Positions 1-7,215 of a stretch of DNA of 21,243 nt are shown piece after piece (within the stretch, counting starts at the first letter, position 1; each line of letters starts with the position of its first letter). The notes under the pieces are model-generated. The model worked only from the letters and a program-made list of their open reading frames with translations, did no database searches and was not told where the DNA came from. Position numbers and translations under genes: made by a program. The stretch spans positions 1-21,243 of the forward strand of contig JBKHCL010000056.1 in assembly GCA_046541875.1 (NCBI GenBank). Direction: 5' to 3'. This stretch comes from CAZFPT01 sp046541875. Its GTDB lineage: Bacteria; Planctomycetota; Phycisphaerae; SM23-33.

Positions 1-6
1 AGGCTT

Positions 7-23
7 GAGACCCTGATGGTCTC
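7..23 (-). terminator. Hairpin just after the CNNM/CorC gene stop
   Basis: Positions 7-12 (GAGACC) and 18-23 (GGTCTC) are perfect complements around a 5-nt loop, starting directly after the stop codon of the minus-strand gene at 24. This fits a transcription terminator or 3' stabilising hairpin. The window edge cuts off the sequence where a T-run would lie, and the few bases visible (AAGCCT on the minus strand) are not a T-tract. Confidence 0.35.
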
Positions 24-1307
24 TCAGGCTTCGGCGGCTTTTTCGCCGGCGGGGGTGGTTTCGAGCATTTCCACGCGGACGCGTTCGATGCGTCGCTCGC
101 TGGCGGCCAACACCGTGAACTTCGCCCCGGCGGCTTCGAGCGATTCACCGGCGGCGGGAATGTACCCCATCTGCGAGAAGAGGAACCCGGCGGCCGTGTC
201 GAAATCGTCGTCCTCGGGCAACTCCAGACCCAGCGCGTCGTTGAGTTCGTCCACGCGGATTCTGCCGTCCACCTCGGCGGTGGTCTCGTCCATCCGCGTC
301 ATCAGTTCAGGCTCGGCCATGTCGTACTCGTCGGAGATCTCGCCGACGATTTCCTCCAGCACATCCTCGATGGTCACAATGCCGGCCGTCCCGCCGTATT
401 CGTCGAGGATCACGGCGATGTGGAACTTGCGGGCCTTGAACTCCCGCAGCAGGTCGTCCAGGAGCTTCGTCTCGGGGACGAAGAAGGGCTTGCGCAGGAT
501 CCGCCGCAGCGGGACCTCTTTGTGCTCGACCAGGTCGCGCAGGAGGTCCTTGGCGTAAACGATGCCCACGATATTGTCCAAGTCGCCCTCGTAGGCGGGT
601 ACGCGCGAGTGGCCTGCTTCGATAATCAGTCGAATCGCCTCGTTGGTCGGCGTGTCCACCGAGAGGGCGAACAGCGCGGTCCGGGGGGTCATGATCTCTC
701 CGGCGTGGGTCTCGCCGAACTCGATGACCGACTCGATCATCTCGACTTCTTCCGGGTCCACGGCGCCCTCGGCCCGGCCCTCGGAGGCGGCCTGGAGGAT
801 TTCGAGCTTTGCGATGTCCCCGTTGCCCTCCTCCTCGTCGGCAGTGCCCGTCAGTCGGCGGATGGGCAGGTCCATCGCGTGCATGACGGTGACGATGGGA
901 TAGAGCATGTACCGGAACACCACCAGCACACGCAGCGTGCCGGCAAGCACCGCCTCCCCGGCATACGCCGCCCACGCGTGCGGGATGCCCACGCCAAAGA
1001 CGGCCACCACTGCCGCCGAGATCAACATGGCGCCCACCGTTGCCCACGCACCGGCCGCCGGGGCACCCAGCAGGCCCATCACCGAGACCACCAGCACGAG
1101 GTTGGACATCGAGCGACACAGCGAGGAGGTCAGGCGGAGTTCCTTGAGATGCTTCTCGAGCAGTTCGAGCTTGTCCCGTCCGGCCTTATCGGCAAAGACA
1201 TCTTCCATCTGGGACCGGCGGAACATCCGCAACGCGTTACTGGTCAGCGCGAAGAAACTGGAAAAGGCCGTCGACACCAAGGCCGCCGCCCATAGAAAAC
1301 TGTCCAC
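24..1307 (-). CDS. CNNM/CorC (HlyC) family membrane protein, DUF21 + CBS pair + CorC_HlyC
   Basis: The 427-residue product has the full CNNM/CorC order: an N-terminal membrane domain (hydrophobic stretches near 5-28, 65-80, 90-116 and 125-145), a CBS pair (about 200-325, with the family signatures MTPR at 206-209 and DEYGGTAGIVTIEDVLEEI at 302-320), and a C-terminal CorC_HlyC transporter-associated domain (about 335-415). Family members are linked to Mg2+/Co2+ export or sensing at the inner membrane. The membrane domain is degenerate: where relatives have a GE-x-x-PK-like motif this protein reads FGVGIPH (104-110), and the usual SG-x-E motif near the N-terminus reads FFALTSNAL. Ion transport is therefore uncertain. 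The start is GTG, with GGAG about 11 nt upstream (1319-1322), a long spacing. It is divergent from the response regulator. The family call is secure; the substrate is not. Confidence 0.93.
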   Translation of the reverse strand: MDSFLWAAALVSTAFSSFFALTSNALRMFRRSQMEDVFADKAGRDKLELLEKHLKELRLTSSLCRSMSNLVLVVSVMGLLGAPAAGAWATVGAMLISAAVVAVFGVGIPHAWAAYAGEAVLAGTLRVLVVFRYMLYPIVTVMHAMDLPIRRLTGTADEEEGNGDIAKLEILQAASEGRAEGAVDPEEVEMIESVIEFGETHAGEIMTPRTALFALSVDTPTNEAIRLIIEAGHSRVPAYEGDLDNIVGIVYAKDLLRDLVEHKEVPLRRILRKPFFVPETKLLDDLLREFKARKFHIAVILDEYGGTAGIVTIEDVLEEIVGEISDEYDMAEPELMTRMDETTAEVDGRIRVDELNDALGLELPEDDDFDTAAGFLFSQMGYIPAAGESLEAAGAKFTVLAASERRIERVRVEMLETTPAGEKAAEA

Positions 1308-1431
1308 GATCAGGCAAGCTCCGACAAATGCACCCCGGCCAAGGCCTCACGCTCCGCGCCCGCCGACCCGCCGGGATACTCCCGGGCGGCAGACTCCGCT
1401 GCAAGGCATGCACATTCTATCGGATCGACTA

Positions 1432-1469
1432 CCCCCCCGCCACGAAAAACAGGCGATGTCTCAAGGACA
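1432..1469. repeat. Direct repeat, copy 1 (38 bp)
   Basis: This copy is identical over 38 bases to 1581-1618. It starts with a C-run and ends CTCAAGGACA. The C-run here is exactly 7 long, against 9 in the second copy. On the minus strand the element begins TGTCCTTGAGACATCGCC. It looks like one unit of an interspersed genomic repeat family; copies elsewhere in the genome cannot be checked here. Confidence 0.85.
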
Positions 1470-1548
1470 GTGTACGACATGAATTGGTGGCAGGGCGGTC
1501 TGTGGTTCGTTTCGCTTCGCCCTGCTTGCCCCCCGTTCAGTTCTCTCG

Positions 1549-1566
1549 CCCGCAACAAGTTGCGGG
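1549..1566. repeat. Perfect palindromic hairpin (REP-like)
   Basis: CCCGCAAC (1549-1556) and GTTGCGGG (1559-1566) are perfect complements with only AA between them. It lies between the two direct repeats, close to the second. The GC-rich compact palindrome resembles REP-type elements, but no adjacent transposase is seen and no T-run follows, so a terminator is less likely. Confidence 0.6.
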
Positions 1567-1580
1567 CCCTACCGGCTACC

Positions 1581-1618
1581 CCCCCCCGCCACGAAAAACA
1601 GGCGATGTCTCAAGGACA
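1581..1618. repeat. Direct repeat, copy 2 (38 bp)
   Basis: This is the second copy of the 38-bp element at 1432-1469, in the same orientation, 149 bp further on. The preceding C-run extends two bases further left (1579-1587, nine C), so the copies differ in homopolymer length. Confidence 0.85.
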
Positions 1619-1758
1619 TACCCGATCTTCGCTCGACCCGAAGGCCGCAAACCCGAACACTCTCCGGCGGGACGCATGTGTGTCTTGTTTTCGCATCGGC
1701 CGTCAACTACTCTGATGGACACGAGAAAACGCCCGCTCAACCCGCAGGAGCAACGCCG

Positions 1759-2253
1759 ATGGCAGAGACAACTCCCAGACCCGACGACGCCGGCAACACC
1801 GTTGACATCTCCGGCAGCCGAATTCTGGTGGTGGATGACAACGAGCAGAATCTCGAGCTGCTGGTGGAATATCTCGACTCGCTGGACTGCACCATCGAGA
1901 CCGCCATCGACGGCATCGACGCCCTGGAAAAGGTCCAGCAAACCCCGCCCGACCTGATTCTGCTGGATATCATGATGCCGCGAATGAGCGGTTTCGAGGT
2001 CTGCCGCAAACTCAAGAGCGACCCCGAAACGCGGGACATTCCCATCATCATGGTCACCGCGCTGAACGAACTGGGCGATATCGAACGCGGCGTCGAAAGC
2101 GGAACCGACGATTTCATCTCCAAGCCCGTCAACCGCCTCGAGATGCTCACGCGCGTCAAGAGCCTGCTGCGCGTCCGGGGGCTTCAGAGCGAGCTGGACC
2201 GCACACTCGCCTACCTCAACGAGATGGACCCGCAGGAAGAGACGCAACAGTAA
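1759..2253 (+). CDS. Single-domain response regulator (receiver domain)
   Basis: The 164-residue product is a CheY-like receiver with every key residue: acidic pair D26-D27, phosphoacceptor D70 in LLDIMMPRMSG, T100, and K122 in ISKPVN. About 25 residues follow the receiver fold; no DNA-binding, GGDEF or HD-GYP domain is present, so output is probably by protein-protein contact. The receiver most resembles those in front of diguanylate cyclase or HD-GYP regulators. I chose the ATG at 1759 because AGGAG (1746-1750) lies 8 nt upstream; an in-frame ATG at 1678 would add 27 unconserved-looking residues. No histidine kinase is in the window. The next gene begins 22 nt after the stop, so the two are probably cotranscribed. 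Confidence 0.92.
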   Translation: MAETTPRPDDAGNTVDISGSRILVVDDNEQNLELLVEYLDSLDCTIETAIDGIDALEKVQQTPPDLILLDIMMPRMSGFEVCRKLKSDPETRDIPIIMVTALNELGDIERGVESGTDDFISKPVNRLEMLTRVKSLLRVRGLQSELDRTLAYLNEMDPQEETQQ

Positions 2254-2275
2254 CCCCCTTCGTGGAGAGAACGCT

Positions 2276-5056
2276 ATGAACCCTCGCATCCGACTGCCCT
2301 TCCTCTGTGCCCTGCTGGCGACGTGCGCCGCCGGCTGCCTCCATCCCGACGGCCTGCCCGAAGAACCCGCCACCGACGCCAACGCCGCGCCGGTTGCGCA
2401 GGAGGGGATGGCCATCGCCCAGAAGACCGTCACCGAGGACGGAACGGTCCTCGCCCGCCTGGAGAATGGAATGGGCGTGGTCATCAAGGCCACCCGTACC
2501 GCCCCGGTGGTCCACGTGCGCAGCTACGTTCACGCGGGCGGGCTCTACGAAGGCGAGTGGCTCGGCTGCGGGCTCAGCCACCTGCTGGAACACCTCGTCG
2601 CCCAGGAGTCCATCCATTCCGACCAGGGCGCCGGGTCGATGAAGCCCGCCAGGCACGTCGAGAAGCGCACCCGAACGCTGGACATCGGCGGTCAATCGAA
2701 CGCCGGAACGTCTCTGGACTACACGACCTACTATATTTCGGCATCGGCCTCGAAGACGACCGACTGCATCGAGCTGATCGCCGACCAGATGACAAAACGC
2801 ACCATCAAGCAGGCCGACTTCGAGCGGGAACACGGCGTGGTCCAGCGGGAGTTGGAGATGGGGGCCGACAACCCCGCCCGCCAGATGTGGTATGCACACG
2901 CCGCCAACTGCTTCGGCTCGCACCCGGCGGCCGTCCCGGTGATCGGCCACGTCAAGCCGCTCAGCGAAGTCACGCTGGACGATGTCCTCGCGTATCACCG
3001 GCGGATGTATGTTCCGCAGAACATGGTGTTCGCGGTGGTCGGCGACGTGGACGAAAAGGAGGTCCTCCGGAAAATCCAGGCGACCTTCGCGAACTTCCCC
3101 GCCGGGCGGGCACCGAGACACAACCTCCCCGAAGTGCGGCCGTTCTCGGGTGTGCGGCGCGTCATCAAACCTCACCCCCAGTTCCGCGACGCCCAGCAGC
3201 AGATGAGCTTTCAGACCATCCCCCTGCTGCACGAAGACCTCCACGCCCTGGACGTGCTGGCGTACATCCTCGGCCGCGGACGCACCAGCCGACTGTACCG
3301 GACGCTCGTTCGCCAGAAGAAGCTCGCCACGAGCGTTTCCACCAGCTCCTGGACACCGGCGTGGGGCAAGGGACTCTTCACGGTGGACTTCCGCTGCGAC
3401 CCCGACCAGGTCGAGTCAGCCGAGCAGGCGGTCATCGCCGAGCTCAAGCGGATCGCAGAGGACGGCGTCAGCGAGGACGAACTCAAACGCGCCAAGACGC
3501 AGAAGCTCGCCGACGAAGTGTACGGCCGGCAGTCGGCTGAGAGCATCGCCCAGCGACTCGCCCACGATTGGCTGAGCACCGGAAACGCGCACTTCTCTGC
3601 CGAGTACACCGCCGCCACCCAGAAAGTGACAGCCGACCAGGTCCGGGCGATGGCGCGGAAGTATTTCACCTTCGACCGGATGGCCATCACGCGCATGGTG
3701 CCCTCGCGGACCTTCACCGTCGCCGAGAAGAGCGGCCGGCAGTCTCGCGCCCGCAAGGCGACGTTCTTCCGCCTGCCCAACGGCCTGCGCGTGGTGCTCC
3801 AGCCGTCCGACGCGGTGGGACTGGTCTCGATGGCGATCGTCTGCGACGGGGGCATTCTGGTGGAATCCGACAAGACCAACGGGCTGGGCGCCCTGATGAT
3901 GTCGCTCTCGACGCGCGGCGCCGGGGGGCGGTCGGCCGATGAGATCGCCTCGTTCTTCGATTCTGCCGGCGGAAGCCTCGTGGGGCGATGCGGGAACAAC
4001 TCGTTCTACTGGCAGGCGAGCGTCCTGCAAGACCACGTCGGCGAGGCAGCGAAGATTCTCGGCGACGTCGTGACCGCCCCGGCGATGGACCCCAACGAGT
4101 TGAGCATCGTCCGCCCCCTGCTGCTGCGGCAGATCCGTGCACGGAACGAATCGCCCAAAGCGCAGCTGAACACGTTCTTCCGTCGCTCGTTCTTCCGCGA
4201 CTCGCCGCTGGGCAAGCCCACCACCGGCGATGCCAACGTCGTTGCCCGCGCCACCGCAGAGCAACTCACACAGTGGCATCGCAAGCACATCCGGGCCGGC
4301 AGCAGCGTTCTGGCGGTGTACGGGAACTTCGACCCCGCCGCGGTCCGCAAGACCATCGAAGCCCGGTTTGCCAATATGCCCGCCGGACGGGTGAAACTGC
4401 CCAACGTCAAACCCCGGCGCGTGGCTGATGAGGGCGAACTGCACGTCAAACCCACCGCCCGGAGCGTTCAGCAGGCCGGTGTGATGCTGGCTGTGCCCGG
4501 CATGAAGGTGGACAACGACGACCGTTTCGCCATCACCGTGCTGGATACGATCATCTCCGGCTATCACCTGCCCAGCGGCTGGCTGCACAGCGAGCTTCGC
4601 GGCAAGCAACTGGTCTACTCGGTACACGCCTACAACTGGGCGGCCCGGGTGCCCGGGACATTTCTTACCGTGGCGGGCTGTCAGCCCGGGAAGGTGCCCG
4701 AGGTCCTGGGCATCCTCAGGAAGAACCTCCGGCGGGCGTCGAGCTACAAGCCCACCGAGCTGGAAGTGAAGCAGGCGGTCAACAGCATTCTGACGGCCGA
4801 GGTGCTGGGCAACCAATCGATGTCCGACCTGGCGATGCAGGCTGCCCTGGATGAGCTGTACGGCTTCGGGTACGACTACCAGAACACTCTGGCGGCGAAG
4901 TATCGCGAGGTTACCCCCGACGATGTGCTGCGGGCAGGCAGAAAGTACCTCTCGGGCGGCATGGTGGCCGTGGTGGTGACGCCCAAACCCGAACTGCTCA
5001 AGACCGACAAGAAGGACGGGACAAAAACGGGAGCAAAGCGTGAGCAAAGCAGATGA
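2276..5056 (+). CDS. Two-domain M16 zinc peptidase, predicted lipoprotein
   Basis: The 926-residue product joins two M16 (pitrilysin/insulinase-like) halves. The first half carries the inverted zinc motif HLLEH (H102, E105, H106) and the downstream pair E185 and E192, spaced 7 apart as in pitrilysin, where the second glutamate is the third zinc ligand. The second half, from about residue 495, has the fold signature (FFRLPNGLRVVLQPSD) but no HxxEH, reading GLGALMMSLSTRG instead, so it is a catalytically inactive partner that should help form the substrate chamber. The N-terminus is a signal peptide ending in the lipobox AAGC (C21), so it is likely anchored in the envelope facing the periplasm. 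A Shine-Dalgarno GGAGAG at 2264-2269 precedes the ATG by 6 nt. The substrate is unknown. Confidence 0.93.
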   Translation: MNPRIRLPFLCALLATCAAGCLHPDGLPEEPATDANAAPVAQEGMAIAQKTVTEDGTVLARLENGMGVVIKATRTAPVVHVRSYVHAGGLYEGEWLGCGLSHLLEHLVAQESIHSDQGAGSMKPARHVEKRTRTLDIGGQSNAGTSLDYTTYYISASASKTTDCIELIADQMTKRTIKQADFEREHGVVQRELEMGADNPARQMWYAHAANCFGSHPAAVPVIGHVKPLSEVTLDDVLAYHRRMYVPQNMVFAVVGDVDEKEVLRKIQATFANFPAGRAPRHNLPEVRPFSGVRRVIKPHPQFRDAQQQMSFQTIPLLHEDLHALDVLAYILGRGRTSRLYRTLVRQKKLATSVSTSSWTPAWGKGLFTVDFRCDPDQVESAEQAVIAELKRIAEDGVSEDELKRAKTQKLADEVYGRQSAESIAQRLAHDWLSTGNAHFSAEYTAATQKVTADQVRAMARKYFTFDRMAITRMVPSRTFTVAEKSGRQSRARKATFFRLPNGLRVVLQPSDAVGLVSMAIVCDGGILVESDKTNGLGALMMSLSTRGAGGRSADEIASFFDSAGGSLVGRCGNNSFYWQASVLQDHVGEAAKILGDVVTAPAMDPNELSIVRPLLLRQIRARNESPKAQLNTFFRRSFFRDSPLGKPTTGDANVVARATAEQLTQWHRKHIRAGSSVLAVYGNFDPAAVRKTIEARFANMPAGRVKLPNVKPRRVADEGELHVKPTARSVQQAGVMLAVPGMKVDNDDRFAITVLDTIISGYHLPSGWLHSELRGKQLVYSVHAYNWAARVPGTFLTVAGCQPGKVPEVLGILRKNLRRASSYKPTELEVKQAVNSILTAEVLGNQSMSDLAMQAALDELYGFGYDYQNTLAAKYREVTPDDVLRAGRKYLSGGMVAVVVTPKPELLKTDKKDGTKTGAKREQSR

Positions 5057-5645
5057 CCTGTGGGACCTTTCCGTCCGCGAATTCATTGAAGCGGTTGGCG
5101 CCCGCAAACCCACCCCGGGCGGCGGGAGCGTCGCCGGGGTCGTGGGCGGGTTATCCGTCGCCCTGGCGCAGATGACGCTGGCGTTCACGGCCGGCAAGAA
5201 AAAGTACGCCGAGCATGAGGAGCTCTATCAGCGAGCGATGAAACGTCTCGCCCGGGCCGGTGAGATGTTCCAGTCGCTCACCGCCGACGACGCCGAGGCG
5301 TTCACGATGATCCAGTCGGCCTCCAGGGGTGAGACGGACATGCAACTGGCGGTGGCGGTCGGAACGAACGTGCCTCGCGAGATGAGCAAGCTGGCGCTGT
5401 CGGTGCTGGACGACCTGCTCGCCCTGGCCGACAAGTGCAATCCGTACCTCCGCAGCGACCTGGCCGGGGCGGCGGCGCTGGCGGCAGCCACCGTTCGGCT
5501 GGGCGATTACTGCGTCGCCATCAACGCCCCGCAGTTGGACGACGCCGAGAAAGCCCGGGAAGTGCTCACCGCCTCCCAGGCGGATGTACGCAAGGCCGAT
5601 CGCCTCCTGGAGACCATCGAACAACTCAGCGGCGCCGCCGGCTGA
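5040..5645 (+). CDS. Formiminotransferase-cyclodeaminase family protein (FTCD_C / FchA-like)
   Basis: The 201-residue, mostly helical protein has the family signature KPTPGGGSVAG at 23-33 and the usual length of stand-alone FTCD_C proteins. Such enzymes act on tetrahydrofolate one-carbon units in the cytosol, as formimino-THF cyclodeaminase or methenyl-THF cyclohydrolase (FchA); sequence alone does not separate the two. The start is GTG at 5040, supported by GGAG at 5030-5033 with 6-nt spacing. It overlaps the end of the M16 gene by 17 nt in another frame, which suggests translational coupling. A folate enzyme fused by overlap to a secreted peptidase gene is an odd pairing. No glutamate formiminotransferase domain or other folate gene is nearby. 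Confidence 0.9.
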   Translation: MSKADDLWDLSVREFIEAVGARKPTPGGGSVAGVVGGLSVALAQMTLAFTAGKKKYAEHEELYQRAMKRLARAGEMFQSLTADDAEAFTMIQSASRGETDMQLAVAVGTNVPREMSKLALSVLDDLLALADKCNPYLRSDLAGAAALAAATVRLGDYCVAINAPQLDDAEKAREVLTASQADVRKADRLLETIEQLSGAAG

Positions 5646-5702
5646 GGAACATCACACGGACCATTCCACCAGCCCTGCTTCTACGATAGACTGACGCCCC
5701 AC

Positions 5703-6218
5703 ATGGCCAAGGAATACAATATCTCGCGTGCGACGGGCCTCTGCCTCGCCTGCGAAAAGCAATTCGAGCCCGGCGATGAGTTCACCGCCACCGTCCGGGA
5801 GAACGACGAGCAACTGGCCCGCGAGGATTACTGCCCCACCTGCTGGGAATCCAGGAGCGACGAGCAACGCAACTCGCCCGAGCTGCTGGGCGTGTGGCGT
5901 ACGCGCACGCCTCAGCCCAAGGAGAAGAAGAAGGTCTTCGTGGACAACGAGGTTCTCCTGGCGTTCTTCGAGCGGCTGGACGGTACGGACGACGAGTCGC
6001 GCATTGCCTTCCGCTTCGTGCTCACACTGGTGCTCATGCAGAAAAACCGCCTGGCGTACGAGGGCTCGGGCAAGGACGACCAGGGCAGAGACGTCTGGCG
6101 GATGCGTGTCCGCGGCGAAGGCGGCAAACGGTACGACGTGATCGACCCGAATCTGGATCAGGACCGGATTTCCGAGGTCAGCGAGCAGCTCGGCGCGGTC
6201 CTGGAAGGGGAACTGTAA
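5703..6218 (+). CDS. Conserved-looking small protein with four-cysteine zinc-ribbon motif
   Basis: The 171-residue protein has no signal peptide or membrane segment. Its N-terminal third contains CLAC (C14, C17) and CPTC (C44, C47), two CxxC knuckles 26 residues apart, as in a structural zinc ribbon. The C-terminal part (about 75-171) is charged and helical, with no motif I recognise. No Shine-Dalgarno precedes the ATG; the upstream bases read ACGCCCCAC. A weak -10 (TACGAT 5682-5687 or TAGACT 5687-5692) lies so close that the message may start almost at the ATG, so a leaderless transcript is possible. The next gene starts 1 nt after the stop. Function is unknown. Confidence 0.8.
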   Translation: MAKEYNISRATGLCLACEKQFEPGDEFTATVRENDEQLAREDYCPTCWESRSDEQRNSPELLGVWRTRTPQPKEKKKVFVDNEVLLAFFERLDGTDDESRIAFRFVLTLVLMQKNRLAYEGSGKDDQGRDVWRMRVRGEGGKRYDVIDPNLDQDRISEVSEQLGAVLEGEL

Positions 6219-6219
6219 G

Positions 6220-7215
6220 ATGAAACCACACGCAATCATCCCGGCGATGGTACTGACCGCGGCGTTGGCGGTCGGCTGCACGCAGCGGTGTCCGTCGGCC
6301 GACACGCTGGTTCCTCTGGAGACGCTGCTGGCCGAGCACAACCGCAACGCCGCGAAGATCCCCTACCTGCGTGCATCGGCCCGGTACGATGTAACGTTCA
6401 TCACCGAAGCCGGCCTGCCGCTGCCGTGGAGTTCGTACGGGTATGTCTTCTACGCGCGCGGCGAGGACCGCCTGGGCCCGCACGATTTTGCCCTGGTGGG
6501 CAAGGAAGCGGGCAACGACGTGTTCCGCATGGGCACCAGCACCGAGGACAACGAGTACTACGCCTGGGCGTCGATGGGGTCCAACCGGTTCGCCTTGATC
6601 GGTCGGCTGGACCTGGCCGGCGCCCCGGGCGTGGAAGGCGCCGCCATCGACCCGACGCAACTGCCGGCGATCCTGGGCATGAGCGAATGGCCCAACCAGC
6701 GGGGCGGCCTGCCGACGATGGCGCTGTCCATGAGCCACCTGCCCGGCGAGGAAATCCCCGCCGATGAGCAATGTGCGTACGTACTGACGAGCATCGCCCG
6801 CCAGCCGATCTCGCGGACCATTCTCTTCCGCCGCGAGACGTACATCCGCTGGGACGGCGATCCGAACACGCCCCGCCGGGCGTTCATGGTCAAGGTGTTC
6901 GACCAGCAGGGGCGTCGGCTGATCACCGCCAGCCTCGCCGACTACAGACCCATCGACTGTTCCCAGTTGGAATCCCCGCCGGATGAACCTCCCGTGATGC
7001 CCACGGACATTCAGCTGCACTTCGCCCCGCCGAGTGCGGTTGGTCGGAGCGTCAAAGGCGGGTACATCTCCTCGATGCGGATTCGGCTGGATGAGCTGGC
7101 CACGCCGGACCTGCTGTATTTCGAGGTCGCCCGCAAGCGTCTGCCGGCGAGCTTCCCACCGGAGAAGATCCGGATCGTCGATCAGCACCTCAGATCGCGG
7201 GGGCAGCGTCCGTGA
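6220..7215 (+). CDS. Predicted lipoprotein of unknown function
   Basis: The 331-residue product has a clear lipoprotein signal: a hydrophobic N-terminus ending LAVGC (C20). The mature part is rich in beta-type sequence with no recognised catalytic motif. The opening segment (LRASARYDVTF, then repeated aromatic strands) loosely recalls LolA/LolB-like folds that bind lipid, but this is only a resemblance. A purine-rich GGAAGGGGA (6203-6211) lies just ahead of the ATG, within the end of the preceding gene. It overlaps the next gene by 4 nt (GTGA), so the zinc-ribbon protein, this lipoprotein and the RDD protein are almost certainly one transcript. Confidence 0.8.
   Translation: MKPHAIIPAMVLTAALAVGCTQRCPSADTLVPLETLLAEHNRNAAKIPYLRASARYDVTFITEAGLPLPWSSYGYVFYARGEDRLGPHDFALVGKEAGNDVFRMGTSTEDNEYYAWASMGSNRFALIGRLDLAGAPGVEGAAIDPTQLPAILGMSEWPNQRGGLPTMALSMSHLPGEEIPADEQCAYVLTSIARQPISRTILFRRETYIRWDGDPNTPRRAFMVKVFDQQGRRLITASLADYRPIDCSQLESPPDEPPVMPTDIQLHFAPPSAVGRSVKGGYISSMRIRLDELATPDLLYFEVARKRLPASFPPEKIRIVDQHLRSRGQRP

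Larger units (their letters stand above)
1308..1758. other. Non-coding region with repeats between divergent genes
   Basis: No convincing gene lies here; the short open frames lack ribosome sites and known motifs. The region holds two direct 38-bp repeats and one palindromic hairpin (listed separately), and must contain the promoters of both flanking divergent genes. A weak candidate for the rightward promoter is TTGTTT (1685-1690), 17 nt, TACTCT (1708-1713). The bases between the two repeats look like degenerate intergenic repeat sequence rather than a decayed gene. Confidence 0.6.

Noticed and set aside
1432..1618. CRISPR array
   Set aside because: There are only two repeat copies, with a long 111-bp spacing, a homopolymer run in the repeat and no cas genes.
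3416..5197. Long open frame of 593 codons on the minus strand
   Set aside because: It is antisense to the M16 peptidase gene, whose zinc motif and fold are clear. The frame is open because of high GC content; its translation is rich in His, Arg and Gly with no motif.
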